The position numbers were made by a program, and so were the translations under genes. Below are positions 1 through 7,149 of a stretch of 12,186 nt of DNA, piece by piece (positions within the stretch are counted from its first letter, which is position 1; every line of letters starts with the position of its first letter). Where the stretch lies: NCBI GenBank assembly GCA_964393335.1, contig CAYMTN010000169.1, positions 1 to 12,186 on the forward strand, given 5' to 3'. Below the pieces are notes generated by a model that worked only from the letters and a program-made list of their open reading frames with translations, was not told where the DNA came from and made no database searches. The DNA comes from CAYMTN01 sp964393335. Lineage in GTDB: Bacteria; Chloroflexota; Anaerolineae; Aggregatilineales; Aggregatilineaceae.

Positions 1-202
1 CAACATGCGCGGCGGCCCCGGTACCGGGTATGACGTAGACGGCAGCACCACTGCCGGTCAACTGGTCGACGTGATCGGGCAAAACGGCGCGGGTGATTGG
101 TACCAGTTGTGGGTGGACGACAGCGGCCAACCCTGGATCGCCGGATTCCTGCTCAGCGGCCTGGCCTGCCCGGAAGGTTTCACGCTGCCCGTAACGGGCT
201 GA
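1..202 (+). CDS. C-terminal end of an SH3b-domain protein (5' truncated by the window)
   Basis: The frame is open from base 2 to a TGA at 200-202, so only about the last 66 residues are present. They match a bacterial SH3 (SH3_3/SH3b) repeat: an NMRGGPGTGY opening, which corresponds to the family's N-V-R-x-G-P-G-T-x-Y signature, then a hydrophobic strand (LVDVIGQ), a DWYQLWVD strand and a PWIAGFLL closing strand. Such domains usually bind peptidoglycan or wall components at the C-terminus of exported proteins. The ATG at base 5 lies inside the domain, so it is not the true start. A CPEGFTLPVTG tail follows the domain. The catalytic or main domain lies upstream of the window and cannot be named. 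The gene is convergent with the Fe-S gene and is followed by a strong terminator. Confidence 0.8.
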   Translation, partial: NMRGGPGTGYDVDGSTTAGQLVDVIGQNGAGDWYQLWVDDSGQPWIAGFLLSGLACPEGFTLPVTG

Positions 203-222
203 GTTCGGTCTCTACTGACGAC

Positions 223-256
223 ACTTGCCGCTCAGGATTCCTGGGCGGCAAGTTTT
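223..256 (+). terminator. Rho-independent terminator of the SH3b gene
   Basis: A 14-bp stem is formed by 223-236 and 240-253 (13 Watson-Crick pairs plus one G-T), with a 3-base loop (ATT), followed by TTTT at 253-256. It begins 20 bases after the SH3b stop codon. On the opposite strand the stem is not followed by a T run, so it should act mainly on plus-strand transcription. Confidence 0.85.
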
Positions 257-312
257 AGGTCGGGATATTTGGCCCGCTCAGCATAGGTGCCGGGCCGCGG
301 AGGCTGAATTCA

Positions 313-1398
313 CTACAGCCATTCATCCAGGCTCAAACCACGCGCAGCGGCACGATCCACACCCCAATCGTGTGCCGTCAGCGGAATGGGCTTGTTCTCG
401 CGCTCAGGATGACGAGTCAGGCTCAGGGCGGCCTCAGGGCAGTGTGGCACGCACACGCCGCACCCCACACACCGCATCCGCTCGACCTGCATGACCCCGC
501 TGTCCCCCAAAGCCAGTGCGTCAAACTGGCAATAATCCGCGCACGTCTCACAACTGCTGCACACATCGTCATTTACCTGGCAGACAAACGCGGAACGCGC
601 AACGGCATTCGCGATACCCAGCTCGCTGATGCCGCGCAGAACGCCACACGAGCAGGTGCAGCAGTTGCAGATATACCAGATATCCTGTTGGTGGTTGCTG
701 ACCGTATGCACCAACCCTGCATCGGCTGCCCGCTGCAAGACGGCGAGCGCTTCGTCATGCGACAGGGCGCGGACCATTTCGGCCTTGTCGAACGCGCCCG
801 GCGTTTTGCTCAGCGTCATACATACGTCGACCGGATGGCCGCACGGCTCGCCGATCAGCGCTTTTTGTTTGCGGCAGATGCAGTCCACTACTCCCCATGC
901 CTGCGCTTGATCAAGTAAGCCCATGACACTTTCGTACGGATGAATTTCCAGATCCACCGGTACGCTTTCATTGACCGGCACAACCCGGTGAACCTGGGGT
1001 TCCAGGGCGATCATCGGGCCGAGTGCGCTCTTGAAATAGTCTTCGAACAGCCGGGCGAGTTCCGCATCGATGGTGTCGCCCTGAAATTCATAAATGCCAA
1101 CCACAAACGGCAGTAGCCCGTACCCAACCCCATCGTCAGACCGGCCTGCTGCGATCAGACCGCGCCGGGCCATGTCCTTGAGCTGCTGGCGCAGGTGATC
1201 CGGATCACCGCCAATACGCGCGGCGATCTGCGCCGGAGTTTCTTTCGCCGGGCGCAACTGGGCCGCGAGCTGGGCTTCTTCCGGCGAGAAGAGATAGGCC
1301 AGCAGGCGAAGCTCGGCCCCGTCAGCGGTTGGCGGAAACCCGTTTGGCAGCGAATCCAGGCGCTCGGCCAGTTGTTTGTAAGGTGACTGGTCCATCAT
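313..1398 (-). CDS. Winged-helix-like / double [4Fe-4S] ferredoxin-domain protein
   Basis: This is a 361-residue, probably cytoplasmic protein with no signal peptide or membrane segment. Residues about 28-95 look like a winged helix: helix, a TPAQIAARIGG helix-turn-helix-like stretch, a helix ending MARRGLI, then a short wing. A middle region (about 96-240) carries C173, C175, C186 and C193. Next comes a dense cluster, CNCCTCSC (244-251), plus C273. Two classical [4Fe-4S] motifs follow: C280-x2-C283-x2-C286-x3-C290 and C310-x2-C313-x2-C316-x3-C320. There are 18 cysteines, ten more than two ferredoxin clusters need. Similar proteins are annotated only as 4Fe-4S binding proteins; I do not know a proven reaction. 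An electron-transfer or redox-sensing role is inference. Tandem ATGs (1396-1398, 1393-1395) follow AGGGG at 1404-1408, so either start is possible. It is transcribed divergently from the hydrolase at 1591. Confidence 0.88.
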   Translation of the reverse strand: MMDQSPYKQLAERLDSLPNGFPPTADGAELRLLAYLFSPEEAQLAAQLRPAKETPAQIAARIGGDPDHLRQQLKDMARRGLIAAGRSDDGVGYGLLPFVVGIYEFQGDTIDAELARLFEDYFKSALGPMIALEPQVHRVVPVNESVPVDLEIHPYESVMGLLDQAQAWGVVDCICRKQKALIGEPCGHPVDVCMTLSKTPGAFDKAEMVRALSHDEALAVLQRAADAGLVHTVSNHQQDIWYICNCCTCSCGVLRGISELGIANAVARSAFVCQVNDDVCSSCETCADYCQFDALALGDSGVMQVERMRCVGCGVCVPHCPEAALSLTRHPERENKPIPLTAHDWGVDRAAARGLSLDEWL

Positions 1399-1427
1399 CG
1401 TTTCCCCTTCGCATGGTCGTTTGAGGA

Positions 1428-1451
1428 ATCATAGCGCATCCCGCCGGATGC
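1428..1451 (-). promoter_or_regulatory. Possible -10 and upstream inverted repeat for the Fe-S gene
   Basis: On the minus strand TATGAT (complement of 1428-1433) lies 30 bases before the start codon and fits a -10 box in five of six positions. No convincing -35 is seen. Immediately upstream lies a perfect 6-bp inverted repeat, GCATCC at 1436-1441 and GGATGC at 1446-1451, with a 4-base centre. That is where an operator would sit, but it could also be chance in GC-rich DNA. Confidence 0.3.
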
Positions 1452-1528
1452 CGCGATATGAGGCATAGTCCGTAAGCAGCGCTCCCCAGAATCTGCCACG
1501 TGTACCCTGTGAAATAGCTGGCCGTTTG

Positions 1529-1557
1529 TTGATTGTTTGTCCATAATGGCTTAGACT
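1529..1557 (+). promoter_or_regulatory. Candidate sigma70-type promoter of the secreted hydrolase at 1591
   Basis: TTGATT (1529-1534) is separated by exactly 17 bases from TAGACT (1552-1557); each hexamer matches consensus in four of six positions. The start codon lies 33 bases downstream of the -10 box, leaving room for a short leader that contains a purine-rich GGAAAGAG stretch before the ATG. The surrounding DNA is AT-richer than the coding regions. Confidence 0.4.
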
Positions 1558-1590
1558 TGTGGCGTACCGAATGATTCGGAAAGAGTCCCT

Positions 1591-3171
1591 ATGCGCCACC
1601 GCCTCGCCATCCTGGCAATTTGTTGCAGCCTGTGGATTGTCCTTATCAGCTTAACACTTGCCGCCACGACCGGTGCTCAAGATGGTACCCCGCACCCTGT
1701 ACTGGAATCGACTGCGGTCCCCGGAACCCCCGATCCTGTCCTCACGGCGGATAACGCTGTGACCGTGATGGAACTGCCGTTCACGGATACGTTCGACACG
1801 AGCGCGATCTGGGAACCGAGCGGCGTGTGGCAGTATGGTCCCGAAACCGGCTATGGGGGCGGCGGGTGGATGATCGATGCAACACAGTCGATGTCTGTGA
1901 GTACGCTGACATACCCCTTGCCGGTTGATTTGTTTGGCACGTTAGGGGCGCTGCTTATTTTTCGCCAGCGCGGCAACCTGCCCAACAGCGATTTGATCGC
2001 GGTCGATATCAGCCTGGACGGGGGCGAAGAATGGCTGTCGGTGGACCAACAAATCGGGATCGACACGGAATGGGAGCAGCGGTTTGTCGATCTGACGTCC
2101 TTTCAGGGACAGGTCATTCTATTACGGTTTCGTGTGAGTATCGGGATACGACCAGAACCCGATCCTGAGGACGTTGCATCTGAGTCACCCGACCAGCTAG
2201 GCGAGCCGGAACCCGTGCCCCCGGAAGGCTTTTGGATCGATAACGTGGCAATCCAATATGTCGAGCGGCTGCCGGATATCGTGTTCGAGCCGGAAATGCT
2301 GGGGCCGCGTACGCGGATGGGCCTGCATCTTGTCGTCGGCGCGCAAAAACAGCCTGTAGTGGACCTTGCAAAGCGCATGATGGACCTGGGCTGGCCCCTG
2401 AGCACGCTCAAGGGTACGACCGACACGGAGGATATTCTCAACGCGGTGGCCGCCATTTCGCCAGAAACCGTGATCGTCTACCGGTCATTACTCACGCCCT
2501 GGGGCATGATCGATTGCCCGAATGCCAGTAACGACCCGGTAGCTGAGGCCAATAAATGGATGTATGGCCTGCAACCGTATTGGCGCGAGGTGAATGCCGA
2601 TTATTATGAGGTCATGAACGAATGCCAGCCGCCCACCGACTGGTTGGTGCCGTTTACCATCGAAGCGATGCGCATCGCTAATTCCCTGGGGGAGTGTATT
2701 CTGGTATTTTCATTCGCGCCCGGTCATCCCGAACTCGATTATTTTGACCGCTTGACGCCGGTCTTCGATTACGCGCTGCAAAATCCGTGCGGGCCAGGAC
2801 GTTATCACGGCGTGGCACTGCACGCGTATGGCGTCAATACGAACAGCCTGGTGTCCGAATCCGGCCTGTACCTGGGGCTGCGCCACCGCCTGTTGTACGC
2901 GCAGTTGCTGGCGAAAAATCCGGAATATGGACGCATTCCGGTGTATCTGACCGAAGCCGGACCGGGCGATGGCAGTACGGAGTTCGCGTGCAGCGACGTG
3001 GCACGGGATGTCATTCAGTTCACGCGTGAGCTTGAGAGCGATCCGTATGTGCGCGGATTCCATCTGTGGAACGTGGGGAAAATCGGCCAGTTTTTTGACG
3101 TGACGCCGTGCTTGCCAGCGATCAGCGATGCGCTGGCGGGTTATTACGCAGCGAAACCGCGCCAACCGTAA
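1591..3171 (+). CDS. Secreted clan GH-A-like glycoside hydrolase with N-terminal beta-sandwich module
   Basis: This 526-residue exported protein starts with a signal peptide: MRHR, a hydrophobic stretch at about 5-25, and a likely cut near AQ-DG (29-32). A Pro/Thr-rich linker follows. Residues about 62-225 form a beta-rich, carbohydrate-binding or MAM-like module (FTDTFDT, GGEEWLSVD, FWIDNVAIQ) interrupted by a Pro/Glu-rich loop at about 187-212. Residues about 240-520 look like a TIM barrel of clan GH-A (GH39/GH5 style). E344 in VMNE is the likely acid/base, H411 sits in ALHAYG, E455 in YLTEAG is the likely nucleophile and W493 lies in HLWNVG. It probably cuts a beta-linked polysaccharide outside the cell; family and substrate cannot be fixed by eye. 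The ATG is preceded by a modest GGAAAGAG ribosome site. It shares its fold class with the hydrolase at 7150-8532 but differs in domain order. Confidence 0.8.
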   Translation: MRHRLAILAICCSLWIVLISLTLAATTGAQDGTPHPVLESTAVPGTPDPVLTADNAVTVMELPFTDTFDTSAIWEPSGVWQYGPETGYGGGGWMIDATQSMSVSTLTYPLPVDLFGTLGALLIFRQRGNLPNSDLIAVDISLDGGEEWLSVDQQIGIDTEWEQRFVDLTSFQGQVILLRFRVSIGIRPEPDPEDVASESPDQLGEPEPVPPEGFWIDNVAIQYVERLPDIVFEPEMLGPRTRMGLHLVVGAQKQPVVDLAKRMMDLGWPLSTLKGTTDTEDILNAVAAISPETVIVYRSLLTPWGMIDCPNASNDPVAEANKWMYGLQPYWREVNADYYEVMNECQPPTDWLVPFTIEAMRIANSLGECILVFSFAPGHPELDYFDRLTPVFDYALQNPCGPGRYHGVALHAYGVNTNSLVSESGLYLGLRHRLLYAQLLAKNPEYGRIPVYLTEAGPGDGSTEFACSDVARDVIQFTRELESDPYVRGFHLWNVGKIGQFFDVTPCLPAISDALAGYYAAKPRQP

Positions 3172-3190
3172 CGGTGGTCTGAACCGTTTT
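3170..3190 (+). terminator. Weak candidate terminator after the secreted hydrolase
   Basis: AACGGT (3170-3175) can pair with ACCGTT (3183-3188) around a 7-base loop, with TTTT at 3187-3190. The stem is only 6 bp, overlaps the stop codon and shares bases with the T run, so termination here would be partial at best. Confidence 0.25.
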
Positions 3191-3198
3191 GGTGGAGG

Positions 3199-3204
3199 TA
3201 TACT
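3199..3204 (+). promoter_or_regulatory. Possible -10 box for the methyltransferase gene
   Basis: TATACT fits a -10 box in five of six positions and lies 110 bases before the GTG start, in a 143-base intergenic region. No recognisable -35 lies 16-18 bases upstream. If used, it would give a leader of about 100 bases containing a small CAGCC/GGCTG hairpin (3216-3229), whose role is unknown. Confidence 0.25.
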
Positions 3205-3302
3205 AAACCAGGAACCAGCCAAAGGGCTGTTTACGAAGCATTGATTCTTTGCTCAAACCCCTGGCTCCATGTTTGTTTTGCCGCTGAAACAGGGATTTCT
3301 TC

Positions 3303-3309
3303 AAGGAGG
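3303..3309 (+). promoter_or_regulatory. Strong Shine-Dalgarno that fixes the GTG start of the methyltransferase
   Basis: AAGGAGG is an essentially perfect anti-16S match, placed 5 bases before the GTG at 3315-3317. It is the strongest ribosome site in the window and supports GTG as the start codon. Confidence 0.8.
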
Positions 3310-3314
3310 TTTGT

Positions 3315-4226
3315 GTGGAGCACCCCACAAGTACGACGCAAGCATCGCTTAACAACCAGCCTTCCCCCAGCGCCCTGAACGTCGCACGCTGCCGCGCTAT
3401 CGCCGCTCACGACCCGAGGGTGGAGATCAAGGGAGCGGATTATCTGGCTGAAGTCTTTTTAGGTGAGGATGCCCAAAAATCCTTGCAAGACCCGGCCATG
3501 CACACCCTGATTCTGAAGAAGATCGCCTCGGTGTCGCCGGGTGGTTACGAATATTTCATTGCGCGCACCGCCTATCTGGACGGCATCGTGGAACGGGCGC
3601 TGCAAGACAATATTCCCCAGCTTGTGTTCCTGGGAGCGGGATACGACACCCGTTCCTACCGGTTCAGCCACCTGATCCGGGATACGCGGATTTTTGAGGT
3701 TGACAGCATCGCCACACAACAGCACAAACGGACGTTGCTTGAACAGGCGCACGTTTCCATCCCCGGACAGGTAACCTTCGTGCCGGTGGATTTCACAAGA
3801 GATAGCATGACAGACGTGTTGTTCAAGGCCGGTTACGTACGCGATAAAAAGACGCTCTTCATCTGGGAAGGCGTCAGTTATTACCTTCCGCGCGAAACAG
3901 TCGATGATCTGTTGAAGTTCGTCCGGCTCAATTCCCCGGCGGGCAGCATTATCTGTTTCGATTACATGTTACCCGCACCGGATATCACGCATCGTTTCGG
4001 CGCACAGCAGGCGCGGCAGGCCATGCAGGCGATGTACACCTTTGAGCCTCTGCAATTTGATTTGCGAGAAACAGATGTCGAGGGGTTTCTGGCCGAGCGC
4101 GGACTCGCTGTCGTCGAACACCTGACGACAAAAGACATGCACGCGCGTTATCTCACCCTGAGCGATGGCTCATCAGCCGGAGACATGCTCGATTTGTTCG
4201 GGTTGGTTCAAGCATCTGTCAGGTGA
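3315..4226 (+). CDS. SAM-dependent methyltransferase, PPM1/LCMT (TIGR00027-like) family
   Basis: This 303-residue cytoplasmic enzyme has the motifs of the leucine-carboxyl-methyltransferase-like group. LVFLGAGYDTRSYRF (103-117) is the SAM-binding loop, FEVDSIATQQHK (127-138) holds the acidic residue expected to bind the SAM ribose, FVPVDF lies at 155-160, and LFIWEGVSYYLPRETVDDLL (181-200) is the typical post-strand-4 signature. Length is normal for the family. Bacterial members methylate small molecules or are uncharacterised, so leucine-carboxyl methylation of a phosphatase is not implied. The first 20 residues are Ser/Asn/Pro-rich and probably disordered. The GTG start is chosen because AAGGAGG precedes it by 5 bases. 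It stands alone, 143 bases after the hydrolase and convergent with the permease, so context does not reveal its substrate. Confidence 0.88.
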   Translation: MEHPTSTTQASLNNQPSPSALNVARCRAIAAHDPRVEIKGADYLAEVFLGEDAQKSLQDPAMHTLILKKIASVSPGGYEYFIARTAYLDGIVERALQDNIPQLVFLGAGYDTRSYRFSHLIRDTRIFEVDSIATQQHKRTLLEQAHVSIPGQVTFVPVDFTRDSMTDVLFKAGYVRDKKTLFIWEGVSYYLPRETVDDLLKFVRLNSPAGSIICFDYMLPAPDITHRFGAQQARQAMQAMYTFEPLQFDLRETDVEGFLAERGLAVVEHLTTKDMHARYLTLSDGSSAGDMLDLFGLVQASVR

Positions 4227-4257
4227 CGTTGGCTGGATGTTCCAAAATCCAGGGAGA

Positions 4258-4285
4258 GGGGCGTGTGACGAGCACGCCCCGTTTT
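4258..4285 (+). terminator. Intrinsic terminator of the methyltransferase gene
   Basis: GGGGCGTG (4258-4265) and CACGCCCC (4273-4280) form a perfect 8-bp GC-rich stem with a 7-base loop, followed by GTTTT ending at 4285. It lies in the 65-base gap between two convergent genes. The T run exists only on the plus strand, so it mainly stops the methyltransferase transcript before it enters the permease gene antisense. Confidence 0.75.
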
Positions 4286-4291
4286 GGCTCG

Positions 4292-7072
4292 TTACTGGTA
4301 ACGCAGAATATCCGATACGGTTTTGCGCGCGGCGCTGATCGACGGCCACAGGCTCGCCCCGGTAGCGATCACCAGCATACCCACCAGCCCCAACAGCAGG
4401 GTGATGGGCGGATAGTCTGTGCCCGGCACATCTTGAAATTTCAGCGCAGCAACCAGCGCATTTTTGAGAGCGAAACTGAGCGGAATCCCGATCAGCCACG
4501 CGATCACGCCGATGATCACGCCCTCGATCAAAAATTGCAGCGCAATCACGTTAGATGACGCGCCGATGGACCGCATAACGCCGATCTCCTTCAGCCGCTC
4601 GAAGACGCTCATCGACAGTGTAGATAACAAGCCAATCGCGCCGACCGCGCCGATCAGTGATGCGGCGATGTTCATTACGGCTTCAGCCGTGTTGAGCATT
4701 TCTGTCAGGCTGTTCATAGTCTGCGGCCAGTTCGTATACAGGGCATTGATGCCGTGCGCCAGCAGCACATCATTGATCGCGGCGATCTTGTGTTCGACCT
4801 GCTGGGCGGTGGGGTGCGCTTCGTCGAGCACGATTTGCAGCCCGTTGGGCACCGGTTCGCCATCCAACGGGGTGCCTTCCAGCCCGGCGAGCGTTTGCCA
4901 GTCCAGCGCGATGACTTCGGCGGAACGGTCGGGCGCGGCCAGTTGGGGCGGTATGTCAAAAATGCCGGTGACAGGCAGGGTGAGACTGTGATTGCCAGAA
5001 CCCAACGCCAGCCTGTCCCCGACGGTATAGCCCTGCCGGTCGGCCAGCGCCGTGCTGACGATTACGCCCGCCGGGTCGTAACTTCCAGCCTGAAAACTCA
5101 ACAGTCTCCCGGCCTGTTCGTTGATCCCGGCGGCAGTGACGGGCTGATCGTTTACGTCAACCGTCGTGAAGTACTGGTTGGGAACCGGCGCGTTTTTGGT
5201 CAGGCCGCCTAACTGCGCCAGGTCTTGCCAGCGCATCCATACCGTGTCAAAAGCATACGTGGAGACGCCAATCACATCGAACGTTTCCGACTTGCCGCTG
5301 ACATAGATCGTGATCGAGTCGCCGGTTGTGATATGCATCCCGTCGGCAATCGAGGCCGAGATCACCACTCCGCGCCGCGTGGGATCGTCACGCCATCCCC
5401 GGCCAGAACGCAATTCGAAGTTGACGACAGCCGGGTTCAGCGGGTTGATGCCGGACGCGATCATGAACGATGGGCCGCCGCCTGGCTGGCGAACAGGCGT
5501 ATACCCGTCGATGTCGATGGCCAGCGTGACCCCCGGCTCAATGGCGCGGATGCCAGCTACGTTGCTGCGAATCAGGTCACGCACCATCTCAAAATCCTGC
5601 GTGCCGCGCGGGTTGACGGTGATGTCGATCCCGATCTGGTTGGTGACGTTAGTGACGATGCCACGAAACGAGGCCATAGCCGCGTAAACGCCCATGAATG
5701 CGCCGGCTGCCAGCGCCAGCGTGGTGACGGTCATCGCCAGCCGCCCTTTCTTTTGCAGTACGTTGCGCATCGACTGGCGCGCACTGATTGGCATTGGCAC
5801 CGCATCCACCGCGCGTGCCAGCGGGCCACGACCGTATGCCCGCTGGATGCCCCGGTCGGTGATCGCTTCAAGAATCGTAACGCGGACGCCGGACAGAACC
5901 GGCGGAACCGCTGCGGCGACCGGGATCACAATGCCCAGCGCTGCGCCGATGACAATCGCTGTTGTAGACGTCATGAACTGGTCGACAAAGACATTGATCT
6001 CTCGTGCGACGGTTCGCGCCGACGAAAACCCCGACGGGATTCCTAACAGTACGCCCGGCACCACGCCGATCAAGCCATATACCAGCGCAATGCCCGTGTA
6101 CATCACAAAATGATCGCGGTCCGTTGCGCCCAGCGCCTTCATGACTCCGATCTGGCGGCGCTGTTCCAATACCATCGCGCTGATCACGTTCAGCACCAGA
6201 AACCCGGATACTACCAGCGCCACCAGCGCCAGCAGTTGCAGCACGCTGTCAAAGATATGCGTCTGTTCGACCAGCGAGTTTTTCGCCGGGTCTTCGGTCA
6301 GCGTGATGTACGGGACATACGGCGATGACTGGTTGATCGCGGCTTCGAACGCGCTCGATTGTGCGTCGGCGGTGGCGAAATCAGCGTACCGCGCCTGGAT
6401 CAGGCTGAAGCCATCCAGCCCGGTGATCTGTGCGGCATCGTCCGGCGTCGCAAATAACATCGTGCGGCCCGGAATCGTGGCCGATGATCCCGGCAGCACC
6501 GGGTACTGGTACGGTTGAAAAAACGTGCCGGTGATCGTCCAGGCGACGTCTTGCGGAGTCGGGCCGGTGCCTAACATGTGCAGCACCAGCGTATCGCCTG
6601 GTTTGACGTGGTGCTCTGACGCGAAACGCCGCTCAACTGCGATCTCGTGCAGGCCGGAAGCAGGCCAGCGCCCGCCGATCAGTTCCGGCGGTTCGAGCGC
6701 GATCGCGTCCGGCGGCGTGGGGTAGCTGAAGATACGGCCCTCGGTGAAACCGGCTTCGTCGGGCAGTTTCCAGTAGGCCGGGTAGAGCGCCAGCGCCTGC
6801 ACCTGCCGGACACCCGGCAGGGCACGCAGCGTATCCAAAAAGCCGGCATCGCCCGCTTCGTGGCCACTTTTCAGCGCGACGTAGGCGTTGATCATGGCGA
6901 GCCTGTCCTGATCGATGGCGCTCTCAAGCTGGCGAGTCAGGATCGTGCCCAGCGAGAACAGCGTCACCACGCCCAGCACGCCGATGAAAATGCTGATCGA
7001 TACCAGCGCCGTTTGCGCCTTGCGTGTGGTGATGTCCCGGTAGATTTTGGTAGCGCGCGTATTGAAGATCAT
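4292..7072 (-). CDS. ABC-type permease with two FtsX/MacB-like modules
   Basis: This 926-residue inner-membrane protein has two FtsX-type repeats. Predicted membrane helices lie at about 21-44, 277-299, 322-346, 370-394, 446-466, 797-820, 844-868 and 888-910. Two large extracytoplasmic (MacB periplasmic-core-like) domains fill about 50-270 and 470-790. After the second and the sixth helix comes the hallmark cytoplasmic coupling stretch: EQRRQIGVMKALGAT at 303-317 and ERLKEIGVMRSIGAS at 825-839. Such permeases work with a separate ATPase in mechanotransmission, lipoprotein release or export. No ATPase gene lies in this window, so its partner must be encoded elsewhere. ATG is chosen because it opens directly onto the membrane-proximal MIFNTRATKIYRDITTRKAQ segment, with AGGGG nine bases upstream. 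It lies 77 bases after the hydrolase gene on the same strand and may be co-transcribed, though it has its own TATAAT. Confidence 0.9.
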   Translation of the reverse strand: MIFNTRATKIYRDITTRKAQTALVSISIFIGVLGVVTLFSLGTILTRQLESAIDQDRLAMINAYVALKSGHEAGDAGFLDTLRALPGVRQVQALALYPAYWKLPDEAGFTEGRIFSYPTPPDAIALEPPELIGGRWPASGLHEIAVERRFASEHHVKPGDTLVLHMLGTGPTPQDVAWTITGTFFQPYQYPVLPGSSATIPGRTMLFATPDDAAQITGLDGFSLIQARYADFATADAQSSAFEAAINQSSPYVPYITLTEDPAKNSLVEQTHIFDSVLQLLALVALVVSGFLVLNVISAMVLEQRRQIGVMKALGATDRDHFVMYTGIALVYGLIGVVPGVLLGIPSGFSSARTVAREINVFVDQFMTSTTAIVIGAALGIVIPVAAAVPPVLSGVRVTILEAITDRGIQRAYGRGPLARAVDAVPMPISARQSMRNVLQKKGRLAMTVTTLALAAGAFMGVYAAMASFRGIVTNVTNQIGIDITVNPRGTQDFEMVRDLIRSNVAGIRAIEPGVTLAIDIDGYTPVRQPGGGPSFMIASGINPLNPAVVNFELRSGRGWRDDPTRRGVVISASIADGMHITTGDSITIYVSGKSETFDVIGVSTYAFDTVWMRWQDLAQLGGLTKNAPVPNQYFTTVDVNDQPVTAAGINEQAGRLLSFQAGSYDPAGVIVSTALADRQGYTVGDRLALGSGNHSLTLPVTGIFDIPPQLAAPDRSAEVIALDWQTLAGLEGTPLDGEPVPNGLQIVLDEAHPTAQQVEHKIAAINDVLLAHGINALYTNWPQTMNSLTEMLNTAEAVMNIAASLIGAVGAIGLLSTLSMSVFERLKEIGVMRSIGASSNVIALQFLIEGVIIGVIAWLIGIPLSFALKNALVAALKFQDVPGTDYPPITLLLGLVGMLVIATGASLWPSISAARKTVSDILRYQ

Positions 7073-7114
7073 GTTTCAGAACCCCTGTGATGACCAGCGT
7101 TCTGAGACATTATA
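7073..7114 (-). promoter_or_regulatory. TATAAT box and start-proximal inverted repeat before the permease gene
   Basis: On the minus strand a perfect TATAAT (complement of 7109-7114) lies 36 bases before the permease ATG. Between it and the ATG, GTTTCAGAAC (7073-7082) and GTTCTGAGAC (7099-7108) form a 10-bp inverted repeat with one mismatch, so it would span the expected transcription start and the AGGGG ribosome site. No good -35 is visible. A second imperfect repeat, CGCCCTGA (7115-7122) and TCAGGCG (7132-7138), abuts the upstream side of the box. This could be an operator or a leader hairpin. Confidence 0.4.
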
Positions 7115-7149
7115 CGCCCTGACCGGCGCGATCAGGCGAGAACCGAGTG

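Noticed and set aside
262..296. GGCCCG...CGGGCC inverted repeat after the Fe-S gene as its terminator.
   Set aside because: Only 6 bp with a 14-base loop and no T run on the minus strand; not convincing.
370..918. A 182-codon plus-strand open frame across the Fe-S gene.
   Set aside because: Antisense to conserved cysteine motifs of the Fe-S protein; no domain is recognisable in it.
5225..6046. A 273-codon plus-strand open frame inside the permease gene.
   Set aside because: Antisense to the FtsX-type permease; composition (Arg/Asp/His rich, no motif) marks it as a shadow.
7115..7138. Inverted repeat between hydrolase and permease as a terminator of the hydrolase gene.
   Set aside because: Short, imperfect stem with no T run on the minus strand; it runs directly into a TATAAT instead.
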